A stretch of DNA of 64,000 nucleotides from the NCBI RefSeq assembly GCF_022014495.1, contig NZ_JAKLSQ010000010.1, positions 358,335 to 422,334 on the forward strand, in the 5' to 3' direction. This document shows positions 43,969-52,076 of this stretch, in pieces (position 1 is the stretch's first letter; each line of letters begins with the position of its first letter). Origin of the DNA: Sandaracinobacteroides sayramensis (GTDB lineage: Bacteria > Pseudomonadota > Alphaproteobacteria > Sphingomonadales > Sphingomonadaceae). Made by a program: the position numbers and the translations under genes. The notes under the pieces were generated by a model. It saw only the letters and a program-made list of their open reading frames with translations. It was not told the DNA's origin and made no database searches.

Positions 43969-44130
43969 TCAGCTAAGCCGGGCGGCTTCTTCTCCGGCAA
44001 CCTGCCGGCGGCGGTGGTCGCTGAACTTCTCGCCATCCTTCCGCTCGGTGCGGTGGCCGTTCACTTTCCAGGGCTTGCACAGCTTGCAACCGGCTCGGCG
44101 GTTACGGGCACGTCCGCGTTTGTGATTCAT
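43969..44130 (-). CDS. Small basic CxxC protein (53 residues)
   Basis: The gene was found by reading the strand: ATG at 44130, stop at 43969. The product is MNHKRGRARNRRAGCKLC... with a CKLC motif at residues 15-18, many Arg and Lys, and a basic C-terminal half (KFSDHRRRQ). Its look is that of a ribosome-associated or zinc-ribbon-like small protein. It is on the strand opposite DUF4170 and ends 9 bases from it. I cannot name the family. Confidence 0.68.
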   Translation of the reverse strand: MNHKRGRARNRRAGCKLCKPWKVNGHRTERKDGEKFSDHRRRQVAGEEAARLS

Positions 44131-44241
44131 GATGCTCTCCGTTTCGCCGGCCGCCTTATGTAAGCGGTGCGGGCGAGAAGGGAAGAGGGCGGAACATAAA
44201 AGCTTTGTGCCGGACGGGCTTGCAGCCTCCCCGCATCCGGA

Positions 44242-45039
44242 TCAGCGGCCCTTCCAGACCGGCGCGCGCTTTTCCAGGAAGGCGACCGGCCCTTCCTTCG
44301 CATCTTCCGAACCGAACACCAGCGCCGATGCCCTGCTGGAGATCTTCCAAAGCTCCTCCTCGGGCAGGTCGAAGCTCTGGCGCGAGACTTTCAGCGATTC
44401 GCGCACGGAAAGCGGTGCATTGACGCTGATCGCCTTGGCGAGCGCTATGGCTTCGTTCAGCACCTTGTCGGCCGTGGTCAGCCGGTTGACGAGGCCGAGG
44501 GCATAGGCGCGCGGCGCCTCGATCGGGTCGCCGGTCGCCACCAGTTCAAAGGCGATGGCGGCTGGCAGGCGGCGGGTGAGGCGGAAAACGCCGCCGGCGC
44601 CGGCGAAGAGCCCCCGCTTCACTTCCGGCAGGCCGAATCGGCTGTTGTCGGAAGCGACGATCATGTCGCACGACAGGGCCAGCTCGCAGCCGCCGGCGAG
44701 GGCGGGGGCTGCGACGGCGGCGATCCACGGCTTTTCGCGCCTGGCGCGAGTCAGGCCGCCGAATCCGCCATCGGGCGTGGCCAGCGTATGCCCGCGCCCC
44801 TTGGAGATTTCGGAAAGGTCGGCGCCGGCGGAGAAGGCTCCGTCCGAAGTGGAGGCGAGGATCACCGCGCGGATCTCCGGATCGCGCTCCGTTTCCGTCA
44901 CGATCCAGCCCAGCGCGGAAGCGACGTCGCCGTTCACGGCGTTGCGCTTTTCGGGCCGGTTCAGGCGGATGAGGCCGATATGGCCTTCCACCACTTCATA
45001 GAGAACCTCGCGCCCGACGGATTCCGGTTTCTCGCGCAT
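44242..45039 (-). CDS. Enoyl-CoA hydratase/isomerase family protein
   Basis: Start ATG 45039 with GGAGAAT upstream; the longer upstream frame was dropped. The 265-residue crotonase-fold protein has GLIRLNRPEKRNAVNG, SAGADLSEI (oxyanion hole) and ALAGGCELALSCDMIVAS. Reaction is hydration of trans-2-enoyl-CoA in beta-oxidation, or a related crotonase reaction. Transcription runs away from the quinone oxidoreductase gene. Confidence 0.93.
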   Translation of the reverse strand: MREKPESVGREVLYEVVEGHIGLIRLNRPEKRNAVNGDVASALGWIVTETERDPEIRAVILASTSDGAFSAGADLSEISKGRGHTLATPDGGFGGLTRARREKPWIAAVAAPALAGGCELALSCDMIVASDNSRFGLPEVKRGLFAGAGGVFRLTRRLPAAIAFELVATGDPIEAPRAYALGLVNRLTTADKVLNEAIALAKAISVNAPLSVRESLKVSRQSFDLPEEELWKISSRASALVFGSEDAKEGPVAFLEKRAPVWKGR

Positions 45040-45196
45040 TCCTATTCTCCGATTGCGGGGCCAGATGAAAGCGGTTCGCTGCCCGGAGGATAGGCGCCGA
45101 GCGCATGGCCGGGCACCTCGCAAAGCTGGGGGGCCGGCTGTCCGCTTCGCCGGCGCGGAACCCGACTTCGGTCTTGGGCCCCAGGCTCGCCTTGCG

Positions 45197-46225
45197 TCAG
45201 GCTGTCGCCGGCGTCAGCGGATTCGCGGCCGTGAGCGTGAGGGCGATCTTGCCGACATGGCCGCCCGATTCCATCAGACGGTGCGCGTCGTCCGCCTGCT
45301 CCAGCGGGAATTCCCTGAACAAATGGGATTTCAGCGTCCCGTCGGCGAACAGCGGCCAGATCTCCCGCTTCAGCGCTTCGGCGATGGCGCTCTTCTCGGC
45401 GACATCGCGCGGCCGCAGCAGCGAGCCGGTGACGTGCAGGCGCTTGCGCATCAGGAAGGCGACATCCAGCTCCAGCCGGTTGCCCTTCAGGAAAGCGATC
45501 GAGACATGCCGCCCGCCGTCGCGAAGGGAGGCGAGGTTGCGCGGGAAATACTCCCCGCCGACCATGTCGAGGACGATGTCCACCCCGCGCCCGTCGGTCA
45601 GGTCGCGGACGATGGGGGCGAAGTCGCCATCATTGTAGTTGATCGCATGATCGGCGCCGAGGTCGAGCGCCGCCCTGCATTTGGCGTCCGTGCCGCTGGT
45701 GACGATGATCTTCAGCCCGCGCACCCGCGCATAGTCGATGGCGGTGGTGCCGATTCCCGAAGTGCCGCCGTGCACCAGCAGCCATTCCCCTTCCTGCGCC
45801 TGCGCGAGGTCCGTCAGGTTGGCCCAGACGGTGAACCATGTCTCCGGCAGGGTCGCGGCTTCGGCGAATCGCATGCCAGGCGGAACGGGCAGGCATTGCC
45901 CCGTGGGCGCGGCCACATAGTCGGCATAGGCGCCGCCGGCGACCAGCGCCGTCACCGGATCGCCTATCGCGAAGCCCTCCACGCCTTCGCCCAGCGCCAC
46001 CACTTCGCCGGCGGCTTCCAGCCCGAGGATGGTGGAAGCGCCTTCGGGGATCGGATAGCGGCCCATGCGCTGCAGCACGTCCGGCCGGTTGACTCCGGCG
46101 GCATGCACCCGGATCAGCACTTCGCCTGCGCCGGGTTCGGGCACCGGGCGTTCGGAAACGACGAGAACGTCGGGGCCGCCGGGCTGGGCGGGGTCTATGG
46201 CGCGCATGTGCGAGGGAATCGTCAT
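45197..46225 (-). CDS. NAD(P)H-quinone oxidoreductase (zeta-crystallin-like)
   Basis: This 342-residue MDR-family protein starts at ATG 46225 (MTIPSHMRAIDPAQP); an inner ATG at 46207 is also possible. It has GVNRPDVLQRMGRYP, AYADYVAAP and the Rossmann motif GTSGIGTTAIDYARV near 150, as in quinone oxidoreductase (Qor, PIG3). It uses NADPH to reduce quinones. Its 3' end stands 157 bases from the enoyl-CoA hydratase start. Confidence 0.92.
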   Translation of the reverse strand: MTIPSHMRAIDPAQPGGPDVLVVSERPVPEPGAGEVLIRVHAAGVNRPDVLQRMGRYPIPEGASTILGLEAAGEVVALGEGVEGFAIGDPVTALVAGGAYADYVAAPTGQCLPVPPGMRFAEAATLPETWFTVWANLTDLAQAQEGEWLLVHGGTSGIGTTAIDYARVRGLKIIVTSGTDAKCRAALDLGADHAINYNDGDFAPIVRDLTDGRGVDIVLDMVGGEYFPRNLASLRDGGRHVSIAFLKGNRLELDVAFLMRKRLHVTGSLLRPRDVAEKSAIAEALKREIWPLFADGTLKSHLFREFPLEQADDAHRLMESGGHVGKIALTLTAANPLTPATA

Positions 46226-46320
46226 GGCGCAACCGTTGCTGCGACCGCCGCGAAAGTGCAAGACGCGCAATTGTGAAGTGGCGAATTTGACGCCGGCACC
46301 GGCAAGGCAAGGAGGCGGAT

Positions 46321-46518
46321 ATGGACCCGGACGAGTTTCTGTCGAAACGGCCGCAAAGCCCGCTGGCGCAGCTGCTGCGTGAGGATCTGGACCCGCTGAG
46401 CGTCGACGAACTGGCGGAGCGCATCGCCCTGCTGAAGGCCGAGATCGAGCGCACGGAGGCGAAGCGCCAGTCGGCCACGGCCTTCCGCTCCGCAGCGGAC
46501 AGCCTGTTCCGCAAGTGA
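46321..46518 (+). CDS. DUF1192 small protein
   Basis: This 65-residue acidic/basic helical protein has LSVDELAERIALLKAEIERTE, the DUF1192 signature, and a C-terminal SADSLFRK. Function is unknown. It overlaps ccmB by 4 bases and starts the ccm run; ATG at 46321. Confidence 0.9.
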   Translation: MDPDEFLSKRPQSPLAQLLREDLDPLSVDELAERIALLKAEIERTEAKRQSATAFRSAADSLFRK

Positions 46519-47156
46519 GCCTGCTTCGGCGTCTGGTGGGGCGCGACCTTTCGGCGATGGCGGCAAGCCCGGGGGAATGGCTGATGCCGCTGGCCTTCTT
46601 CCTGCTGGTGGCGATGCTGCTGCCGTTCGCCATCGGCCCGGAACCACGGCTGTTGGCGCGGCTGGCGCCGGGCATCCTCTGGGTCGGGGCGCTGCTGGCC
46701 AGCCTGATGCCGGTTTCCACCCTGTTCGCCCGCGATTCGGCGGATGGAACGCTGGACCAGCTGCTGGTGCGCGGCGTCGCGGCCGAGACATTGGCCCTGG
46801 CGCGGATGCTGGCGCTGTGGCTGGGATTCGGCGCGCCGCTCCTGCTCGCCGCGCCGCTGGCGGCGCTGTTGCTGGGGATGGAGAGCGACGTTCTTCTCCG
46901 CCTGCTCCCCGGTCTCGCGGCCGGCGCGCTCGGCCTGTCGGCGCTGGCGGTGGTGGCGGCTTCCGTCACTCTGGGCGCGCGCGGCGGCGGCGGGCTGGTG
47001 GCGCTTCTCACCATTCCGCTTGCCATTCCGCTGCTTTTGTTCGGAAGCCGGCCGATGGAAGCCGGTGCGCTTGGACTGGCGATCGCGGCGGCGCTGGTGC
47101 TGGCGGCCATCGCTCCATTCGCGGCCGGCGCGGCGCTCCGGGCGTCGCGAAGCTGA
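46515..47156 (+). CDS. ccmB: Heme exporter protein CcmB
   Basis: Start is GTG at 46515. The 213-residue protein has six membrane segments; it contains ADGTLDQLLV and the APLAALLLGM region typical of CcmB. CcmB with CcmA (ATPase) forms the CcmABCD heme-handling complex at the membrane. No ccmA gene is in this window, which is unusual since the two are normally adjacent. Confidence 0.92.
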   Translation: MSLLRRLVGRDLSAMAASPGEWLMPLAFFLLVAMLLPFAIGPEPRLLARLAPGILWVGALLASLMPVSTLFARDSADGTLDQLLVRGVAAETLALARMLALWLGFGAPLLLAAPLAALLLGMESDVLLRLLPGLAAGALGLSALAVVAASVTLGARGGGGLVALLTIPLAIPLLLFGSRPMEAGALGLAIAAALVLAAIAPFAAGAALRASRS

Positions 47157-47217
47157 AAGGTGCGACGACCCGAACATTGTTGAAGCCGGAAAAGCCGTGC
47201 TAGGGGCTGGCGCAACC

Positions 47218-47955
47218 ATGGCTGCAACCGACTTCCACGCGCTGGCGAATCCGCTCCGCTTCCAGCGATTTGCGACGATCGCAACGCCCTGGCTCGTGCT
47301 CGCGGGCCTGGGATTCCTGGCTGTGGGCCTGTTCATCGGTCTTTTCGTGGCGCCGCCCGACTATCTGCAGGGCGAAGTGGTCCGCATCCTTTACATCCAT
47401 GTGCCGTCGGCCTGGTTCGCGCTGGGCGGCTATCTGGGCATGGCGCTTTCGGCGCTGGCGGCGCGCGTCTGGCGGCATCCGCTGGCCGATCTTTCCGTCC
47501 GGGCGATCGCGCCGGTCGGCGCCCTGTTCGCCTTCCTCTGCCTCGTCACCGGCTCCATCTGGGGGCGGCCGACCTGGGGCACCTGGTGGGTGTGGGACGG
47601 GCGGCTGACCTCCATGCTGGTGCTGTTTCTACTCTATCTGGGGGTGATCGCCCTCATCCATCTGCACGAGGACAAGGCGAAGGGCCTGAAGATGGCGGGA
47701 TATCTCGCCATCGTCGGCACCATCAACCTGCCGATCATCAAGTTCAGCGTGGAATGGTGGAACACGCTGCACCAGCCGGCCTCGATCCGCATTTCCGGCA
47801 GCTCGATCCACCCGGAGATGCTGACGCCGCTCCTGCTGTCGGCCATGGGTTTCCTGCTGCTGTTCGCGGGGATCGTGCTGATCCGCATGCGGGCGCTGAT
47901 CGCCGAGCAGCGGCTGGAAGCGCGCGCGCTGCGCCGGGCAGCCCGGGCGGGATGA
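47218..47955 (+). CDS. ccmC: Heme exporter protein CcmC
   Basis: The 245-residue protein starts at ATG 47218 and has six membrane helices. The WWD motif WGTWWVWDGRLTSM and two conserved heme-ligand histidines (near YIHVPSAW and before SSIHPEML) are present. CcmC presents heme to CcmE in cytochrome c maturation. It lies 61 bases after ccmB. Confidence 0.95.
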   Translation: MAATDFHALANPLRFQRFATIATPWLVLAGLGFLAVGLFIGLFVAPPDYLQGEVVRILYIHVPSAWFALGGYLGMALSALAARVWRHPLADLSVRAIAPVGALFAFLCLVTGSIWGRPTWGTWWVWDGRLTSMLVLFLLYLGVIALIHLHEDKAKGLKMAGYLAIVGTINLPIIKFSVEWWNTLHQPASIRISGSSIHPEMLTPLLLSAMGFLLLFAGIVLIRMRALIAEQRLEARALRRAARAG

Positions 47956-47962
47956 TGGCGGG

Positions 47963-48091
47963 ATGAGCATGGCGCACACCCCCTTTCTGGTCGCGGCCTA
48001 TGCGATCACGCTTATCGGCATATTGGGCCTGCTCGGCTGGTCGTGGCGGCGGATGCGGCGCGCGGAGCGAGCGCTGGACAAGGAACGCTGA
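47963..48091 (+). CDS. ccmD: Heme exporter protein CcmD
   Basis: ATG at 47963, stop at 48091, 42 residues: a single membrane helix (about 8-27, AYAITLIGILGLLGW) and a basic C-terminus (WRRMRRAERALDKER). Its size, its place between ccmC and ccmE, and the TGATG overlap with ccmE identify it. CcmD helps release holo-CcmE. Confidence 0.9.
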   Translation: MSMAHTPFLVAAYAITLIGILGLLGWSWRRMRRAERALDKER

Positions 48092-48558
48092 TGGCCGTCG
48101 CCCGCCCGAGGAAGCAGCAGCGACTTGTGCTGGCGCTGGTGGCTCTGGCCGTGCTGGCGGCCGCCGGCGTCATCGCCATGTTCGCGCTGGAGGACACGGC
48201 CGCCTATTTCCGCGCGCCCGCCGACATAGAAGCGAATCCGCCAGCCCCGGGCGAGACGTTCCGGCTGGGCGGGCTGGTGAAGCCCGGTTCCGTCGGCCGC
48301 TCGGACGACGGGCTGACGCTGCTCTTCACCGTGACCGACATGAAAGCGGAAACGTCCGCCTCCTATCGCGGACTGGTGCCCGACCTGTTCCGGGAAGGGC
48401 AGGGGGTGATCGCCACCGGCAGGCTCGATGCGAGCGGGCATTTCGAGGCCGAGCAGCTTCTCGCCAAGCATGACGAGAATTACATGCCGCCCGAAGTCGC
48501 CAAGGCGCTGGAAGGCACCGGGCACCCCATGGACAAGACGGCGGCGAAGGGCGGATGA
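48091..48558 (+). CDS. ccmE: Cytochrome c maturation protein CcmE (heme chaperone)
   Basis: This 155-residue protein has an N-terminal anchor (about 13-32), the beta-barrel with FRLGGLVKPGSV and SYRGLVPDLFREGQG, and the heme-binding histidine (His127) in LAKHDENYMPP. Family knowledge: it binds heme covalently through this His. The GC-rich C-terminal tail is disordered. Overlaps ccmD by 1 base and ccmF by 4. Confidence 0.96.
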   Translation: MAVARPRKQQRLVLALVALAVLAAAGVIAMFALEDTAAYFRAPADIEANPPAPGETFRLGGLVKPGSVGRSDDGLTLLFTVTDMKAETSASYRGLVPDLFREGQGVIATGRLDASGHFEAEQLLAKHDENYMPPEVAKALEGTGHPMDKTAAKGG

Positions 48559-50492
48559 TCCCGGAGATCGGCCATTTCGCGCTGTGGCTGGCGGCGGCCG
48601 CCGCCTTGCTGCAGGCCGTGGCGCCGACGGTCGGCCTGTGGCGGAACGATGCGGGGCTTCAGCGGCTCGCGGTTCCGGCCGCCGTCGCGCAGGGGCTGTT
48701 CACGGCGCTGGCGTTTGCGGCGCTCACTTGGGCGTTCGTGGTTTCGGATTTCTCGGTGAAGCTGGTGGCCGCCAACAGCCACAGCATGAAGCCGGACATG
48801 TATCGCTTCACCGGCGTCTGGGCGAATCATGAAGGCTCGCTGCTGTTGTGGGTGCTGGTGATGGCGCTGGCCGGGCTGGCCATCGCCTTCACGCCCGCCA
48901 CCCTCGGCAGCCGCTTCCGGGACCGGGTGCTGTCGGTGCAGGGGCTGGTGGCGCTGGGCTTCTTCGCCTTCCTGCTGTTGGCCTCCAACCCGTTCGAACG
49001 TCTGTCGCCGGCGCCCACGGAAGGGCAGGGGCTGAACCCGCTGCTGCAGGATCCGGGCCTCGCCTTCCATCCGCCTCTGCTCTACGCCGGCTATGTCGGC
49101 CTGTCGGTCGCCTTCGCCTTCGCCGTCGGCGGGATGCTGGAAAACCGCGTCGGCCCGGCCTGGGCGCGGGCCACGCGGCCGTGGGTGCTAGGCGCCTGGG
49201 CGCTGCTGACGCTTGGAATCGCCCTCGGCAGCTACTGGGCCTATTATGAACTGGGCTGGGGCGGCTGGTGGTTCTGGGATCCGGTCGAGAATGCGGCGCT
49301 GATGCCCTGGCTCGCCGCCACGGCGCTGCTGCATTCGCTGGTGGTGGTGATGAAGCGCGATGCGCTGCGCGCATGGACTCTGCTGCTGGCGGTCGCGGCT
49401 TTCTCGCTCTCGATGATGGGCACCTTCATCGTCCGTTCCGGGCTGCTGACTTCGGTGCATGCCTTCGCGGTCGATCCGGCGCGCGGGCTGTTCCTGGTGG
49501 TGCTGATGGCGCTCTACATCGGTGGAGCGCTCACCATCTACGCGCTGGCGGCCGGGCGCGTGGCCGAAGGGCGGCAGTTCCATCTGGTCAGCCGGGAATC
49601 GGTGCTGGTCGCCAACAATCTGCTGATTTCCGCCATATTGGGCGTTGTGTTCCTGGGCACACTCTATCCCATGGCGCTGGAAGCGGCGACCGGCACGCAG
49701 ATATCCGTCGGCCCGCCCTATTTCAACCGCACCACCTTGCCCTTGCTGCTGGCGATGACGGCGCTGATGGCGGTGGGGCCCTTCCTCGGCTGGAAGCGCA
49801 GCGGCACCGGGCATCTGGCGGCAAGGCTGCTGCCGGCCGGGGCGGCGGCGGCAGTGTTCGTGCTGGTGGCCGCGTGGCCCTTCGGCGTGCGCGGCGTGGG
49901 CTGGCTGCTGGGCTTTGGTGCGGCGGCCTGGCTTGGGGCCGCCAGCCTTTCGATGCTGTTGCGCAAGGGGGTGACGCTGGCCATTGCCGGAATGGCGCTG
50001 GCGCATCTGGGCGTCGCCATTTCCATTTTGGGGGCGACGGCTTCCGGCGCGCTGCAGCGCGAGGCGCTGGTGGCGCTGAGGGTCGGCGATGCGGTGGAAC
50101 TGGGGCCGTGGCGCGCCGAACTGCTGGACGTGCGCCCGGTCGCCGGCCCGAACTGGACGGCGATCGAGGCGCAACTGGAAGTGAAGCGCGAAGGCCACCG
50201 GGGGGCGGTTCTGAAGCCGCAGTCGCGCATGTTCGTGGCGCCGGCGCAGGAAACGACCGAATCCGGCCGCGCCGGCTGGCGCACGGGGGAGCTTTACGCG
50301 GTGCTCGGCAAGCCGGACGGCAGCGGGCGCTGGCAGGTGCATCTGTGGGTGAAGCCGATGGTGCGGCTGATCTGGTGGGGCGGGCTGCTGATGGCCTTTG
50401 GCGGTCTGCTGGCGCTGGGCGGCAAGCTGCGCGCCTTCGCGCCGCACAAATGGCGGCGGCAACTCGCGCGGCCGGCGCAGGGGGCCGCATGA
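48555..50492 (+). CDS. ccmF: Heme lyase CcmF
   Basis: The 645-residue protein has about 15 membrane segments, the WWD motif GWGGWWFWDPVENAA near residue 235 and conserved heme-ligand histidines such as in RSGLLTSVHAFAVDP. CcmF ligates heme to apocytochrome c in the periplasm. Length matches the family (about 640-660). Confidence 0.97.
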   Translation: MIPEIGHFALWLAAAAALLQAVAPTVGLWRNDAGLQRLAVPAAVAQGLFTALAFAALTWAFVVSDFSVKLVAANSHSMKPDMYRFTGVWANHEGSLLLWVLVMALAGLAIAFTPATLGSRFRDRVLSVQGLVALGFFAFLLLASNPFERLSPAPTEGQGLNPLLQDPGLAFHPPLLYAGYVGLSVAFAFAVGGMLENRVGPAWARATRPWVLGAWALLTLGIALGSYWAYYELGWGGWWFWDPVENAALMPWLAATALLHSLVVVMKRDALRAWTLLLAVAAFSLSMMGTFIVRSGLLTSVHAFAVDPARGLFLVVLMALYIGGALTIYALAAGRVAEGRQFHLVSRESVLVANNLLISAILGVVFLGTLYPMALEAATGTQISVGPPYFNRTTLPLLLAMTALMAVGPFLGWKRSGTGHLAARLLPAGAAAAVFVLVAAWPFGVRGVGWLLGFGAAAWLGAASLSMLLRKGVTLAIAGMALAHLGVAISILGATASGALQREALVALRVGDAVELGPWRAELLDVRPVAGPNWTAIEAQLEVKREGHRGAVLKPQSRMFVAPAQETTESGRAGWRTGELYAVLGKPDGSGRWQVHLWVKPMVRLIWWGGLLMAFGGLLALGGKLRAFAPHKWRRQLARPAQGAA

Positions 50493-51016
50493 ACCGTCGC
50501 CTGATCCTGCTGTTGCCGCTGCTGCTGTTCGCTGGGCTGCTGATCTTCATGGCCGGCAATCTGGGCAAGCCGCAGGAAGCGGTGGTGCGCAGCCATATGG
50601 TGGGAAAGCCGGTTGCGGATTTCGCGCTGGAGGGTGTGGCGGGCGCGCCGGGGCTCGCGGCGTCGGACCTGGCTTCGGGCAAGCCGGTTCTGGTCAATAT
50701 CTTCGCAAGCTGGTGCCTGCCCTGCGCGGTCGAGGCGCCGCAATTGCAGGCCCTGAAGGACAAGGGCGCCACCCTCCACGGCATCGCCGTGCGCGACACG
50801 CCGGAGAAGGTCGCGGCTTTCCTCGCCCGCCATGGCAATCCGTTCCAGCGGATCGGCAATGACGATGGCGGGCGGATGCTGATCGCCTTCGGGGCTTCGG
50901 GCGTGCCGGAAACCTATGTCGTGGATGGCGAGGGCATCATCCGCCACCAGCATCTGGGCGAAATCCGCCCCGAGCATGTGCCGGAATTGCTGGCCGAGCT
51001 GGAGAAGGCCAGGTGA
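50489..51016 (+). CDS. ccmG: Thiol:disulfide interchange protein CcmG/DsbE
   Basis: This 175-residue protein has an N-terminal anchor (about 5-22), then a thioredoxin domain with WCLPC (Cys76, Cys79) in FASWCLPCAVEAP and a GVPETYVVD cis-proline loop. It reduces the apocytochrome cysteines before heme attachment. ATG 50489 overlaps the ccmF stop. Confidence 0.96.
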   Translation: MNRRLILLLPLLLFAGLLIFMAGNLGKPQEAVVRSHMVGKPVADFALEGVAGAPGLAASDLASGKPVLVNIFASWCLPCAVEAPQLQALKDKGATLHGIAVRDTPEKVAAFLARHGNPFQRIGNDDGGRMLIAFGASGVPETYVVDGEGIIRHQHLGEIRPEHVPELLAELEKAR

Positions 51017-51399
51017 GGGCGGCTGCCATCGCCTTTTTGCTGCTGCTGGGCGGCCCGGCGGCTGCCGAACCGCCGCCGCCGCCAGACGTGCCGCTTGCCG
51101 ATCCGGGGCTGGAGGCGAAGGCGCGCGGGGTGATGGCGGAATTGCGCTGCCTCACCTGCCAGAACCAGTCGATCGCCGATTCCAACGCCGGGCAGGCGCA
51201 GGCCATGCGGGCGGAAGTGCGCGAGCGGATCGCGGCCGGCGAACAGCCCGGGGATGTGCGGGATTTCTTCGTGGAGCGCTATGGCGACTGGGTGAGCTTC
51301 GTTCCGCCCGCCCGGCAGGATACGGCGCTGCTCTGGCTGGCCCCCCTCCTGTTCCTGGGCGTTGGAGTGGCGCTCGTCTGGCGGAGGATTCGCCGATGA
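51013..51399 (+). CDS. ccmH: Cytochrome c-type biogenesis protein CcmH (N-terminal type)
   Basis: Start is GTG at 51013. The 128-residue protein has a signal peptide, LRCLTCQNQSIADS (Cys46, Cys49) and a C-terminal helix (about 105-122). It is the short CcmH form; the TPR part is in the next gene. It works with CcmF and CcmG in heme ligation. Confidence 0.95.
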   Translation: MRAAAIAFLLLLGGPAAAEPPPPPDVPLADPGLEAKARGVMAELRCLTCQNQSIADSNAGQAQAMRAEVRERIAAGEQPGDVRDFFVERYGDWVSFVPPARQDTALLWLAPLLFLGVGVALVWRRIRR

Positions 51400-51977
51400 A
51401 CCGGCAGCCGCTCCTGGCCATCTCGCTGGCGCTGGGCGTGGGCGTCGCCGGCTATGCGCTGACGGGAAGCCCGGCCATCCCCTCTGCCCCCGCGCCCGAG
51501 CGGGTGGTGAATCCGCGCCTGACGCCGGAGGCCGAGCAGGCGTCCAGGGAACTGCTGGAGAATTTCGGCGACGTGCGCGCCTGGCTGACGCTTTCCGATG
51601 CGCTCATCCGCGCGGGGCGCACCGAAACGGCGGTGGCGGCGCTGCAATCGGCGCTGGAGGCGATTCCCGGCAACGCCGATCTCTGGGTGCAGATGGGAAT
51701 CGCGCTAGTCGCCCATGCCAATGGCGAAGTGGTGCCGGCCGCAAGGCTGGCGTTCGATCGCGCCAGCCGGCTTTCGCCCGACCATCCGGCGCCGAGCTAT
51801 TTCCTGGGCCTTGCCTGGTTGCAGGCGGGTGAAGTGGATGAGGCGCTTGCCACCTGGCAAGCGCTCAGGGAGCGCAGCACCGAGGATGCCCCCTGGCTTT
51901 CCATGCTGGACGAGAAGATCGCCGCCGGGGAAAAGATGAAGGCGATGATGGAAATGGGGACCACGCCAGCGGGCTGA
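51396..51977 (+). CDS. CcmI-like TPR protein of cytochrome c maturation
   Basis: This 193-residue protein has a membrane anchor (about 5-22) and TPR-like helices (about 60-180) with LLENFGDVRAWLTLSDALIRAGRTETAV and PAPSYFLGLAWLQAGEVDEAL. The CcmI TPR domain binds apocytochrome c C-termini. It completes the ccm run, overlapping ccmH by 4 bases. Confidence 0.9.
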   Translation: MNRQPLLAISLALGVGVAGYALTGSPAIPSAPAPERVVNPRLTPEAEQASRELLENFGDVRAWLTLSDALIRAGRTETAVAALQSALEAIPGNADLWVQMGIALVAHANGEVVPAARLAFDRASRLSPDHPAPSYFLGLAWLQAGEVDEALATWQALRERSTEDAPWLSMLDEKIAAGEKMKAMMEMGTTPAG

Positions 51978-52076
51978 CGGCGCCGGATTGCAGGCCTTCC
52001 CAAAGCCTGCTAGCGGCCCGCCAGATCAGGCGCCTTTCAGGGGGCGCGTGGAGCCAGAACCTATGACAGCTCGCCG

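Noticed and set aside
45630..47336. 568-residue minus-strand frame across the quinone oxidoreductase and ccmB
   Set aside because: It is opposite or out of frame with genes that have clear motifs and normal lengths.
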